Shown: positions 33,601 to 46,700 of the stretch, piece after piece
Position numbering within the stretch: position 1 is the stretch's first letter
How the letters are laid out: every line of letters begins with the position of its first letter
From: Takakia lepidozioides
Taxonomy: Eukaryota > Streptophyta > Takakiopsida > Takakiales > Takakiaceae
Direction of reading: 5' to 3'
DNA length: 64,000 bases
Assembly: GCA_030704615.1 (NCBI GenBank)
Contig: CM060731.1
Span: 32,612,001 to 32,676,000, forward strand
Translations under genes and position numbers: made by a program
Notes under the pieces: generated by a model
Told to the model about the DNA's origin: nothing
The model's input: the letters and a program-made list of their open reading frames with translations, nothing else
The model's database searches: none

Positions 33601-36600
33601 GGATTGAGTTAGTGTTCACATGACCCTTCTTTTTTATTCAAGCCCACTCTAGTCCTTGGTTGTGTTGATTGTGATGGGTTGATGTATGGGTAGCTTTGTT
33701 TGCCAGCGTCGGTTAGTTTTTTGTGGTGGCAAGTTCATCATCTGTAAGTTAAGATAAGAGATGGTCTAGCCTGCAACTGCTATGCTCAGGGGCCTGATGA
33801 TTCTGTAGCAGCTGGATCCTGTACCTTTTGGTTCATGAATCATCTGGGTGGTGTTTCAAGATAATTTTGAAACACTTAATTGTCTTATGGATGCTTCGCA
33901 AGCAATGTGATTCATGTGTGCAAGTTTCCAGACCCCACTCTGGATCAGCATCATGCACTCTCTTGAGAATATTTTCCTTGCAACCGTCTGGCAATTCCAA
34001 TTCAAGTGGGAAAAGTTTATTTATGTGTCGTTTGCCTTTCCTGCTGAATCAAAGTTAATGAAGGACAGCTTTTGCTCTAGGCAGGGCTCCTTATGAAGGT
34101 GGTTAACCAGAGCTTTTGGGAAAGCAGGTGGTGCAGTTCCAGTGGGTGGAGCAGGGTAGCAGAATAGCAGATGGTGCTTCTACCTCTCGATTTGTTGACA
34201 TTGGAATGGGGGCTCTGGGTGACAAATGGGTGTATGTTGGAGGCAAGCGCACTCACACTCATGATGTGAGGGCCTTGGCCATGGCCTTCCCATTGGTTGT
34301 TCAGCAAGGTGAGATGGGTCTTAATACGTTTTTCTCCTATAGCTTCTAACTGCTATCTTTCTGCATTGCTCCAACTTTGGGTCCCATAGAAAGGAAGTTC
34401 ACTTTTTCGGATTTTGGTTGCCCACTAGGGGTTTTGTATCTGAGAAGTAATTCTGGGAGATGAGAGAAATCTGGAGGCATGAGTTATATATGTTCTCTTG
34501 CTTGTCTGGCAATCGCTTTGATTTGGGTATTGTATTTTGTGTGATGAAACAAGGGAATCAGAGTAAATGCACACCATGTGGATGACTTGTGTAAATGTGT
34601 TTATAGATCTGCCAGGAGCCAAGAGGAAGAGAAATAGGTGGCGCATGAATAACAAGAAGTTGGGTCCCTTGGATCATAGGAAGTGGGCACAGCCCGGCAC
34701 TGCAATGCTTATCTCAGGAGGCAATGATTCCAAACTTTTTATATACCCGGCCAATGCATTCCTCTCATTCCATCCCTATGATATTTGTCCAGCTCCTCAG
34801 CGTCCCTTCATACATCTGGCCTGTGAGTCAACAATGAGGGGAGGCACATTGATGATGGCGCAGCATCCGACTTGGGTTGATGTTTGGAAGATCTGCACCA
34901 AGCGGTCAGCAGCCTCACAGTCCATAAATGGAAATGGCCTCTGTGCTGACCCTGCTGTCTTAGGGAAACGGAAACGAGAAGTGGGGAAGGCAGTGGACCA
35001 GAACCAATCGAAAATGTTAAAATGTAATGGTAGGGCAGAAGCTGCCATGGTTGTTGAGAACTATGGCAATGGGGATTTGTCGAAATATCATCCAAGGGTC
35101 ATGGAGAAGGCTCAGGGCACGGCTCAGGGCACGCCTCCAGTTCTCCTCGCAAGGATAAAATGTAAAACAGCTGAGCATATCAGATGTAGTGCCATATCAG
35201 GCAATGGTCGTCTAATTGCATTTTCTGACTGTGTGAGACCTCGGTTATATGAGTTGGAGCAGCAGCAACACATTCACATCAATGTGCCAGATCAAAAAAC
35301 GTGGAAGATTAAAAAGAGAAAACTTCCAGCAATCTTGCCGGCTGCACACTGCCTGGTGTTTAGTGTTGACTCCACACGGCTACTTGTTGCTTGCCCACTG
35401 GGGTTGATTCTGGTATGTGTTGTATTTTCCTGTTGTCTCTTGTTGAGAAATTTTGCTGCGTATGGGTTGTCTGTCCTAATCTGTCTCCTGGTTGGCATCA
35501 AGTCTTTTCTGTTGTCAGGTTCATTGTATTTTTTCTCTCTCAAGTCCGTAGAAATCATCCCACCCAACTCGAAAAGGCTAATGCTATTTAAGAAGAACCA
35601 AGGAGAACGTGGATGCTGAGGAATCAAATCCTTTTGCTACGTCTCACTCTGCCAGGGTTTTGAATATGCATGTCTGTTGAGATACTTTTGAGAGCGGTTG
35701 ATTATTGCTGAAGGGCCTCACCACTATTAATTGGCAGAGGTCCTCCGTGTACTTGTGACCAGTTACTTGGAGGTATTTTGCTGAGAATGTGTCAGTTTCT
35801 GAGAGTCCTACTACATTGTTCTCTATCAGGCTATTTTGGATGGACCTGTGATATTCTGAGAGGGTGGCAGGTGGTGGACATTGAGGATGCGGATGTAGTA
35901 CACACATTTCAAGTTCCCTCCCAAAACTCTGTTCCTAATCCAGCAAGTTCTCCTATAACACTCATGTCTACTAGTCCTGATGGCCAATGGCTGGCTGCTG
36001 CCACAAGCTCTGGCCATATCATCGTCTTCAACTTGGAAACCTTCCGGTGAGCATCTTCACAAATTTGTGATTCAAAAGTGTTGAATGTGCGCTATATCTA
36101 CACAACAGCTTTGAAGCTAGGAATATTCTCAGCTGGCTGTGAGGAAGATTTGTGATGCTGTCACCTGGATGGCCTTACATCTTGACGTCTCCCATGTAAT
36201 AGGGGTTTTTCGTCACCAAAAGCTCAGTCTGGTGACAGTGTCATTGTGACAACGCTCTTAGTCTTTCTTTCTTTAGCGATATTTCCTGGGTTAAGAAAGG
36301 AAATGAAGGGAGGAAATTGCAGGACAGGCCACTAAGTCTGAGGATGATCATATGTGCTGGTGAGGGCAGCATTGTTTGCCAATGCACCCTAATCACTAAA
36401 ACCAAAAACTTTGATCCTGAAGACTTTGTGTGGTGGATGTGTTTCAAGATAGTACATTTTGCATGTGGTGGGTATATATGACAGGTTCTTGAAATGTCAC
36501 ATTTTGTCAGTAGCCTGTTCTAAGTCCAGTTTCAATTTAAGTCAGTCATGCACAAGTGAAGCAACATGTGAAAATTCGTGGTACCTCGCAGGGATGTTGC

Positions 36601-37858
36601 ATCATGGTTCCCAGCTATATAGCTTGTTAATGTTAAGTTCTGATATCCGAAATAGTCAAGTGCACTGCTGTAGTACATGCAAGCAGGCAGGGAGTGATAC
36701 AATGTGGTCATGGTGTGGGGGGATAGGCATCATTGGACTGTACCCGTTCTGGATGGAACTCCTGCAACAGCTGCAGTCTTCCACACCGGCAGTAGTAATG
36801 CGCTTGTTGTAAGCAGTGCTGCCAATCGGATACATGTTTTGGATGTGGAGATGAAGGCTCTTGGTGAGTGGTCCAAGCTCAATAGTTTGAAAATTGCCAA
36901 GCACCTGATGGATTTTCCAGGGGGTATTGTGGGTTTGTCTGTTGCGCCGTCAACAAAGTCTACCTCCATCATCGCTTACAGCTCCAGGTTGGAACCTTGA
37001 GTTTTCCCACCTGATCATGTCTGGTCTTTGTTGGTGTCTTTGCAGCCAAGGTGATCTCACTGTTGGTTCAGAGTTCTATCAGAAAGTAAAGGTCTTGCCA
37101 TTAATGTTTCTGTTCCTTGATAGGGTTTCTATGTCTGTTCTGCTTATAGGGGACCTCTGTGAACTTCTAAAATTTTTCCCCTTCCTCTTGCTTGTTCTTC
37201 ATTTAATCCCAAAAGTTCTCGAGCTTTTCTGCGGACGTGTAAGCTTTCTAGATATAAACCACTGACGTCAACTGTTAAATAACCTATGTTTTCATGGGGC
37301 ACAAAACTAGAGTAAATTCTATTCTGAATTGGGATGCTGGTCGGCAATAGGCTGGGGCACATGGCCAGGGTGTTTGTAATGGCCAACCCACAAATGACAG
37401 TGAAATAACCTTGTCTGGGTCCGGGACTGCAAGTGCATCCCTTTTCCCTTATCTCTCTTTTCAACTACTCTTCCCCTTTCGTGTGCCAAATTATCACTGT
37501 AAATGTTGCTCTTTAATTGGAATCTGAAATGTGCAGTGCAATGTGTCACATCGACTTCAAAATGCCCATAAGGGATGACGTGGAAGACAGTCAGCGTGAT
37601 GCAGGCGAGACAGGAAGAGCGAAGGCACTGGAAAATGGAGAGAAGCATGTATATGCAAATGGTGATGGAAAGAATCATGTTTCAAGTATCATTACTAAGA
37701 AGCCTATGGGCACCAATTTTGTGATAATTCCATTCAAGGATCCGGTGTTGTTTTTGGGACATACCGACTGCAACGCTGCCCTGGTTGTGGAGAAGCCATG
37801 GATAGAAATATTGCGACAGTTTCCAGCCCCTGTATTTAGGCATGTTTATGGCACGTAG
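30619..37858 (+). CDS. UTP4: UTP4 (cirhin) WD40 protein of the SSU processome, eleven exons
   Basis: Nucleolar t-UTP subcomplex member needed for 18S pre-rRNA transcription and processing. Exons: 30619-30780, 31315-31458, 31652-31925, 32193-32256, 32801-32914, 33285-33447, 34128-34308, 34607-35412, 35871-36046, 36727-36987, 37537-37858. All borders are GT-AG, every phase agrees, and the product is 888 aa. Landmarks are [18 protein letters not shown] at the N-terminus, WD blades ([55 protein letters not shown]), an acidic insert [19 protein letters not shown] in exon 3, a Lys/Arg-rich insert in exon 8, [18 protein letters not shown] in exon 10, and the family C-terminus [20 protein letters not shown]. 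It is somewhat longer than typical plant UTP4 because of the exon 8 insert. Nothing looks broken. Confidence 0.92.
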
Positions 37859-38797
37859 GTAACATCAAGGTGTCATCTTTTTGAGAAGTAACGGATGTTA
37901 CCAGTCTGCTTTAATTGTATGATATGAGATCAATCTTGTCACAGTCTGCCACTAATTTTCTGTTTGTCCATGTCACTGGTCTTCGAACTGATCATTGTGA
38001 ATAGATCTCAACATAATGCAGATTGCGGGTCTATTTGTTGTGTGGGAGGAGTAATCGTGTACTAAATTATAGGATAACTGAATAAGTTAGAGTTGTGGAC
38101 TAGTACTTAAGTTGCCAGGTTTAGGGGACCCCTACGCAGAGATATAGAAGGGAACCCTTGATTTGGAAAATCCTTTACCCCTTGTGGTTTTATGCTACAT
38201 ATAACCTTGAGATCGTCACCACAGCCCCTGATGCCGTTGGGTATGCTATCTCCTTATCCAGGCTGAACAGGTGCTTCAGTAGGGAAGATATAGCAATAAT
38301 GCAAGCGAGCATGCAATCTCGGATGGAATGGTATGCAGGCTTAGGTCAGTCAATTTTCCCCCACCCCATCTTGAGAGTTCACTTTTGAGATCCTTGACAC
38401 TCTAATTGGTCTTACATCATCAAAGCTTTAAGTGATGATTAGTGTGGTCACCTTTAAGATGCCTAGTGGAAACTGGCAGGTCTTCTCAACTTCAACATGC
38501 CGTCATGGAATTTGATTAAGCATTGAAAGGAATTAACGTCAGACAAGAGCCAGGGCAATCCAGAAAAAATTGGGCCTTGTGTCTCATAGCTAAGTACCAT
38601 CACCATCATTTTACCAAGAGACTACTCATCACTACACAGCAATGATTAGCAGTCTAATTGAAATTGAGTCTATAATAGGGGATTGGGGATTTATCATGCC
38701 GCCGGCAACTAGCAAATTACCGTCAGATCGGACTCCTACTATTGTTTTCCTTTCAGTAGAACTCAGTGGTCACTTCTGTTCTTCACAAAGGAGCCAC

Positions 38798-38915
38798 TAG
38801 GAGTCTGCTGGAGGAGGGTTTGCCCAATCCGCTCGTCGGTCTGCTAGAGGGTCTTCCTGTCGGCTAGAAGGTTGGAGTCGGTTTGTTGGAGAGTCTGCCC
38901 AGTCTGCTAGAAGAT
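38798..38915 (+). repeat. MULE-type motif cluster outside the MULE
   Basis: Irregular AGTCTGCTGG, GTCTGCTAGA, GTCGGCTAGA, GTCTGCCCAGTCTGCTAGA motifs resembling those in the 13.67-26.86 kb element. No TIR was found around it. Confidence 0.65.
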
Positions 38916-39597
38916 CCGCCACAATAAATGAACAAGGACTTAGAAAAATTTCAGAATCTGGGCGGTGACTGGCAGGTGGGCTTATGAGCTCACCCCATAC
39001 TGGCGGGCCCATAGGTGCATTCAAGTCGCTAATATCAAAAAATGACAGGCGGGGCCATGAAGGCAGAAGGAAAGAGGTTATTTTCTCCTCTCTTTGTGAT
39101 TAAGCATGGGCCTGATTAAGGGAGTATATTTTTGTTGATTTGAAAAATTATTTTTAGAAGATGGCACATAGAGATCATAAGTGGGTTTTATGAGTGGTGT
39201 TGCTTAGAGTCCCTATGCCAACCGAAATGCTGATGTGATGGGTGAAGTTCCCCCCTAAAGTGCCCCCATGGATCCATTTGTGTAACTGGAATCGATGGAT
39301 GTATCTTCTGAGTTATGGATGAAATAATGCGCCGAGACATCGCATCACCATTATTCTCACCCAACCTTTTTCTTAGAACGTTTCTCTGGCATCATTTTTT
39401 GGAGCTTCCTTGTACATAGATTATCATGTTCTTTCTGTGCAGATGTCTCAAATTTGCATTAATCTTCAATTTTCTTCTTGAGCCATGCAATGGCCGCCAG
39501 GTTGCGGATTGCTAAGCTCCACTGTAGAAAATCTCAAACAGTTGTGTGTGATCAATCTGATAAGAGAAAACAAGTGTAAAATCCTTGTGACAGCAGA

Positions 39598-39795
39598 GCG
39601 GACTAGGCACACCCTCCTCCAGCAGACCTCCAACAGAGCGGACTGGGCACACCCTCGAGCCGAACGGACTTGCAGACCCTTCGACAAAAAATTTAGTAAC
39701 ACACATTACTGCCAGGGTACAACCCCACGATTTGAACACCAAACGTGTTCATTGCTCTTAACCACCACACTACCCGCCACTCCCGCCACTTTCTG
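39598..39795 (-). mobile_element. Probable tRNA-derived SINE
   Basis: On the minus strand TAGTGTGGTGGTTAAGAGC (near 39,770) resembles a tRNA D-arm / A box and GTTCAAATC (near 39,736) is a perfect B-box core; their distance is about 35 nt, shorter than in a tRNA, so the anticodon arm is partly lost. Downstream on the same strand come three GTCCG-type motifs akin to the MULE motif. It is not a functional tRNA. The right boundary and tail are undefined. Confidence 0.45.
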
Positions 39796-40667
39796 CCAAC
39801 CCCTACAATAACTGATGCTGTATGTGCATATTGTGGGCCCCAGCAGACGAGCTTGCGGGGCAGACCCAGCAGCAGACTGGCCGGGTAGGGAGGATGGCCG
39901 GTAGGTGCTCCCACCCTCCGCGACCCCCTATACAACACGCGGGCCCGCCACAGCCACACGCGCGGGCAATCAACACACTAATATTGTTCAATGAGAAGCC
40001 ATGGCCCCTCTCAAGGCCAGTTACTGGTCCCTAAAAAACCTTGCCTCCTGGGGCACCACCCACGGGAGGTCCTTCATTCATGTCACGGCAGTATTTGGCT
40101 GTGGCTTTTACTGCCATACATTCCCATGTATCCTTCTGTTTAAAATTTTCTTTTCGAAGCCAAAAAGGCCTAGAGAGGGCACGGCCCGATCCTGGGGTCC
40201 CTTTAGTCTGACTAACAAAATGTTTTTGCGATGCTATCTGAACAGATTCGCACGTTTAAGGAATTCTATTACTTGTAAGCTAACAGATAAAAGTTTGTGT
40301 GGACAATGAGGACTTTAACTTGTCTGAACAACTCCATGGTTATAGGATACATCCCACAACCATTCTGCAACTAATGACAGAATTTTAACAACGATTTCAT
40401 AACGAAGAGTACAACGCATACAAGCCTCTAGGGTGCCAGGCATCTGTGTTCCAGAAGGTGTAATTGATGTACAGGCCATATCATAATATTCAGTCAAAAG
40501 TTCTAGCATTCCCTTATCTTCTCAGTAAAATGTTGTTTTGAAGCGCACATGTGGTTTCAAATATCTACAATGTTTTTGAGCATGATTGAGTTATTGACCT
40601 TGGTTCTACAAAAGGGGTATCTATGTGGTCAATCTCAAGTAGGAGCAGATCACACAAGACATACATC

Positions 40668-40712
40668 TAGAGAGAGAGGGAGAGAGAGAGAGGGGGGGGG
40701 GGGGGGGAGGGA
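40668..40712 (+). repeat. (GA)n and G-run just after the GMI1-like stop codon
   Basis: A GAGAGAGGGAGAGAGAGAGAG tract runs into about sixteen consecutive G residues. On the gene strand this is a C-run plus (CT)n within the first 55 bases of the 3' UTR. Confidence 0.85.
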
Positions 40713-40721
40713 GAAGAGATA

Positions 40722-43700
40722 CTATGCCTTTGTTCCAGCCCCACACAATCCCAGTCTGCTGACAAGATAGTGGCCCTTTCTAGCTTCCTCGTCAATTTGT
40801 TCTTCCGTTGCCTTGACTTTGGCTATCGCTTTGTCGAGACGTTCCTCTGCCTTGGAAATTGCGCTGTTCAGGTTTTCAATCTCCTTGCGTAACTCCTCGA
40901 TCTTTTGAGAAAACTCAAAACGGAGCATCTTTTTCTGGTTCTGTATATCCATCTCGCTTGCTGGCGCCCAGCTTGTCAGAGACGCCGCCTCCTCGGCTGG
41001 AACTGTTGGGAATCTTATCACAGGCTCTTCCCTGCCAGTAGTCAAACCAGAGTTGGTTAACTTGAGGGCTCTTTCCTCATGACAACCCTTCTGCCACAAA
41101 GCTTTTTACACCCCCAGAAGACCAAAGGCCTTCCCAAAGAGAATTCAAATCCAAAAACAACAAAGAAAAGAAAAAGAAAAAGAAATTTACAGAAATTTCC
41201 TGGTGCTGGAAGAAGAACCTTCAATCAGCATGGCAATTGACAGTCGTGATTTCGGTTTTGTTGAGGTTGATCTGTAATCCTTTGTGAATTCCTCCACAAT
41301 GCGGAGGTGTTTTTGTAAGCAGCACAACATCATCAGAATGCAGAAGCACTGACGTGTTGGACTCCCATCCAAGGGCAACTCCACTCCATGGTTTTTACAA
41401 TGAAGCTCTCTAAAGAGAGTTGGTGATAGAAATGAAGTGATACTTTATCACATCCCAGAAAGCTCGAATAGCTTATGGGACAAAATGAATGAAACAAGAA
41501 AGAGAAATGAGATGGCTATCCATAAGACAGATAGGACGAAACTATAACATGCACAGGAAGATGGGACAAACAAAAGGAAAGGAAAGGAAATGAAATGTCC
41601 GCGGAAAGCTCAAAAGGAAAGAACCAAAACGAAACTAAACTCAACTCTATACCGTTTGAGGGAAGCCAAAAAAGTAGTAGGTCCCCCAACAGAAGGAGAG
41701 AAATGAAATGAAATGAAATGGGCTTTATAACAGAAAGAGAGAGAGAGGAACTTTATAAGGTCCACTGCCAGGAAAGTGAGAAGAGAACCTTCTTCCAAGC
41801 TCCATGCAATCTTTGTCCCGAATAAGCCCCCCGTCAAGGGATACTGCCCCTGCTGTTATATGCTGCTTGGCTTCGAACATGTGAACTGCTGTGTCATAAA
41901 CCTGCAAAAACGAGAATAGCTTGAAGAAAACTGATTCTCGGATTTGGACATGCGATGGGTGAAGATGGACAAGGTTGACTGCATATCCTAAAAATCCGTC
42001 TGGACCTGGGCCTTCAGGACTCCCTGGCCTTGAGATGTTGAGTAGTTTCTGTGGATGGTTGTTATCGACAACTGGCAAGCCATCACGATGCCTGTCAAAA
42101 GTCCAGGGAGATCTTTTGTCAGGATCGCATGTAGTTTGAGAGACGAACAATAGAAATGAAATGAAATGGAAGAGAGAAGGGGTGATCAGTCCACCCATGC
42201 CATATCCAAAGGTAGCCTTGTGGAACTTGTAATAAAAGATGGGAGGCTAACAAATACAGGGAACCTAAACTGGTCAGAAACTCTCTCTCTCTCTCTTTCA
42301 TGAGCTCCCCTGGGTGTTATAAAGTTTCTTCTCTCTTAAGTACCGTTTCACTTCATTTTGGTGGAGGTCCCCCTCTCTCTTTCAAGCTTGCACAGGGCAC
42401 AACCAGGAAATTGAAACTGAAGGACACTTCTTCTATTGCCCTCTATACTACGAGATCCATGGGAGACTGTCTATTCCGCGGAACCCAATCTCTCACTGAA
42501 GTCTTCCACTATGAGGATCAGAAATGCTTGGCAGCTTACCTGCACAAGGCCTTCACCCTTAGACAATCACTCGAGCAATAGTTTTTATTCTTGGCTCTGG
42601 TTTTGTTTCCTCTCTCATATTATCTTCCATTTTATCCCATAAGCTCTATGAGCTTTCCCCGGACGTTATAAAGACCATTTCATTTCATTTCATTTCATTT
42701 CATTTCATTTCATTTCATTTCATTTCATTTCATTTCTTGTTTCTTGTCCCATAAGCCTTCAAGTCGTTGTTTTGTTTTAGAGTATCATTTCATTTCTTTC
42801 TCCTCTCACTGAAGTCTTTCACTATGAAGATCAGAAATGCTTGGCAGCTTACCTGCACGAGGCACTCACCCTTAGACAATCACTCGAACAATAGTTTTGA
42901 TCTCTGGCTCTGGGTTTTTGTTTCCTCTCTCATGTTTTCTTCCATTTTGTCCCATAAGCTCTATGAGCTTTCCGCAGACGTCATAAAGCACCATTTCATT
43001 TCATTTTCTATCTTATTTGTTGTCCTATAAGCCCTCTAAGCTTTCTATGGACCTCTTCTAAACTTGCTATGTAACTTGGGAGTGATTACCTGGTTTCATT
43101 TACAAAAAGCACCTGGAACCTGCCAGAGATCTTCAGGTTCTGACTTTGAGCAAAACCATGAAGGCCTGCGCTCTCATCAATCTTCCTATTAAGATCGTAC
43201 ATCTCCAAACACTTCAAACCCTTCTCAGATTTGCAGACTATCATCAGCATCTTCTCTAGCCCCAGAAAATCTGCGAGTGCCCTGTAGACCATAGACCAAT
43301 ACAGAAACAACACAGGAAGTTACAATTTGCTACTCTCACTTCTCTATTCATTGTAATAAACTACCTGATTATAAGATCAACAGGTCACAATGCATGGAAC
43401 AGAGAACACTCCATGGAGTAGTATACTGTACCAATGAGGGATGGGGCATATGACCTGTGGGATATAGGCCTCCACAGCCACTCGTGGGGCCTGTGGTATG
43501 GAGAAGATGTCACAGCTAATGGCAACCCCAATACAGGGCTGGCACTGCCATTATTCTAGACAGATGATTTGACCCAATCATACTAGAAAGAATACTGTTA
43601 ACTATTGATATGGCAACCCTTTATCTCACCACACAATGACACATGACACTGCCAGTTAGTAGTACCTGTATGGAGAAAAGGAAAATGGCAACCGTATGTT

Positions 43701-46700
43701 GAAAAATTGCCATCGAAAGCGAGAATTGCCCTACCAAGCCTTACTTGATACAAGAAACTTCCAATGCATACGTGTGGACAAGCATGTAGAGACAATCTCA
43801 CCGGCTTAGTAAATCACTTTGGACGGAAGCCAACAAGGCCACAATGCCAAGAATCTCACTGCCTTCCCTGCCAGAGGCATGAAGGTAGTTCCCTTCCTTG
43901 ATAGCATCCAAGAGTATGCTGGCAGCATGGGTGCCAGGTGGACTGCCTTGCATTTTGACATCATCAACTGCTTGTTTTGTTGTGTACTTGATTTTTTGCA
44001 TTCTCTCCCATAAAGAAACAGCTCCACACTGTGCACCTTCTACCTTCACTTGATCATCCAGCTGTCTCAGCTGCCCTGGTTTTCCCCACAACCCCATTCT
44101 TTTCAATGTCAATATTTTTTGAAGTTATGAAGTTTTCTTATGAGATCCGGGGGAGATATTCCAAGGTAGCCAATCTCTCACAAAGCTGTTCCATTAGGAG
44201 GATCAGCAAAGTTCAGCAGCGTATCTGCATGTGGCACTCACTCTCAGACAATCCCTTGATCAATACTTGGTTTTGGGCTGCTTGTTGAGGACCCCACTCT
44301 CTTTCTTGTCTCATGCTTTCTCTTGTGCCATAACTTTGAGCTTTCTGTGGATGTTGATGATGTTCTTTCACTGTCCTTTCTACTATGAGATCCATGGGAG
44401 ACTCTATTTTCTATTCTGAGATACCCAATCCCTCACTGAGGTCTTCCATCATGAGGCTTAGCTGCATATCTGCCAAGGCGTTGACTCTTAGACACACCCT
44501 TGAGCAGTAATTGTGTTTGGGCCCCTCTCTCTTTCTTGTTTCATGCTTTCTCTTGTCTCATGAGCTCTTTGAGCTTTCCACGGACATTTTAAAGTATCAT
44601 TTCATTTCCATAATCTCGTCAACAGTTAAGGTTAAGAAGAGTAAGAAGAAAGCTGATTTGCAACTGACAAAGGAGCTCATGAGGTTTAGGGTTGAAGGCA
44701 TAACACCTTCATGAACGGGCATCTGGTGAGCAAGTAGAAAGGAAGTCTGGTTAATGTCAAAGAAAGGGTCTCTCTTTTCTGACCTTGGTAACAGTCAGTG
44801 GCATCCTCTCCATGTTTCTTTGTCTTCTGGAGCTGTTCGATTTCGTCCTCTAGTTGCTTCACTTTCCGGCCCTGTCTCCTTACCTTCTCCCTAAGGCTCT
44901 GATTGGAAGCAACTTCACATTAGTCCAGTAATATAATGGAAGATTGTCTTTGGTGTGAGAGACAATACTATTCTATTACCTCATATACAGACATAAGGTT
45001 CAGAAAAGACAACAGAAGGCCTGTTATGGAAAGCAAGGCTTTTGATTTGTGCACTACACTGTGGGGAGGTAATGATGTATTTATTTACCTGCTGGTGCTC
45101 AAGTGTGGTTTGAATCTGCACCCGCACGGCATTGTCTGGGCTCGCCTGTACATCTACAGGAAAAGCGACCTCTTCATGTACAATTGAGCACAGAGGGGCT
45201 GCTGTAGCAATAAGCTCCACCTGGTATAGTCACTTGTCAACACAATCCCTTGGAAGAAAGGCAGGTTTCCTTGTGTGATAAGGATATATGAGAACAAGAA
45301 GAAGAATGCAGTTTCTGTCTGTCTTGTCAATACCCTTTCTATCTCATCTCTTTCATGTACTATTCAAATCTAATACACTCAATCCTTGAAGATGGACAGG
45401 TCAAGTTGTGTCAATGGTCCCTTTGTGCACAAACATACATTACCAAAAAACTTTGTGCCTTTCACCAGAACTTGAAGTAGAGGAGGACAGCAACACTCAA
45501 CAAGGGAGTTTAATGATAAATTCCTACTTCGCTCTTATCCAAACCTTCAGAGAAGTCTGTAGGCCAGGGGTAAGAGAATATGCCACCACCCCACGCCAAA
45601 GTCCGGGTATTCTTGGAAGATCAATAGCAGGCAGGCTGCAGGATCCATGCCGAAGTGGTATAGATATGGTGTTGTTCCAATCCAGTATGAGTGTGTGTGC
45701 GGATCCATCCATTTCTTGATCCACTTCCCCATTGTCATTGATCACTTCAACAATCACTCCTTCAAGTTGGGTGCCCATGTCTGCGAACTCTGGCACCTGA
45801 TTCATTGCACAATATCACATGCAGTCATCTCTGTGGAATTTCTTTGCATTTACATTGTAAGCTATTCTCCAAGAAAGAGGAAAGAGTGTACATTTCTGGT
45901 GCGAAGAGTTCGTTTAATGATGTTGAAATCAATCTCCCACAGAGAGTCACCGCCATATAAGTGTATTCCAATAGAACCTGTGACACATTATTTGGAGGCT
46001 TAGAAAACGTTCAGATAAGAATCCTTAACGTATCAACATTCTGTAAGACTGCAAAACAAGGATAGCAAGACTAGTTTGAGAAGAGTGGCCAGCAGCTTGT
46101 GTCTCTCGCTGTGCCCAGTGGATGTCACAACCTCTGTTCTTCTCTTCCCTCCCCCTCTTTCTTGTACCATTTCATTTTCTCTGTCCCGTAAGCTCTTTGA
46201 GCTTTCCACGGACTTTATAAGGTACCATTTCATTTCATTTCCAACACAAAGAACATTTCTTAGGAGCTATCTTCACTCATACACAACAAAACAAGACCAC
46301 ATTATGAATCTCAAACGAAAGGGTCACCTCTTCCACCATAACCAGCTGTGACCCTTAGTAGCCCTCCAAGCACAATACATCCATGCTCATCAACCTGCAA
46401 TATCATGCTCAAACCCAGGTCTTGTACTATTTCAGTTGGATATAATTGAAAATAATTTTATCACCACAGTGAAGGAGGATCCAAATCAATCATGCTTTTC
46501 ATATGAGCATGGATAATTCATTTGGACCAAAAACATGAAGATAGGTTGCAGGTGTGCACAAGAGCATCTAGCACATGCATTTGGAAGTTCTATGCCAAAA
46601 ACGGTTTGAGCTATGCACCTTTCTCATGTTGCCCTGCTTGTCTAGGAATTGAAGCCCCTCCAGATTGAATCTTACTCCCTCGCCTCTCTCAACAGCGTTT

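Larger units (their letters stand above)
37859..40721. other. Spacer between convergent UTP4 and GMI1-like genes
   Basis: Holds both 3' UTRs and repeats. MULE-type motifs (AGTCTGCTGG, GTCTGCTAG) cluster at 38,798-38,915; others are at 39,596-39,680 and 39,840-39,885. A tRNA-like block is at 39,700-39,790. No further gene recognised; the short open frame at 38,158-38,388 has no known domain. Confidence 0.5.
40722..44075 (-). other. GMI1-like coiled coil, SMC hinge and C-terminal coil exons
   Basis: Exon 44075-43802 ends GSEILGIVALLASVQSDLLSR; exon 43281-43090 continues ALADFLGLEKMLMIVCKSEK..NLKISGRFQVLFVNETR; exon 42112-41789 holds the hinge core GFLGYAVNLVHL and AGAVSLDGGLIRDKDCMELG; exon 41031-40722 carries VIRFPTVP, then a heptad-rich Lys/Glu coil and the stop. 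All joins are in phase. An exon upstream (44898-44784) is another short coiled coil. The order coil, hinge, coil is that of DMS3 and SMCHD1, where the hinge dimerises and binds nucleic acid. Confidence 0.88.

Noticed and set aside
38158-38388. Open frame of 76 codons after UTP4
   Set aside because: No recognisable domain; UTP4 already ends with its family C-terminus at 37,858, and the spacer is repeat-rich.
39700-39790. Functional tRNA gene on the minus strand
   Set aside because: A-to-B box distance is too short and no acceptor stem pairs; better explained as a SINE.
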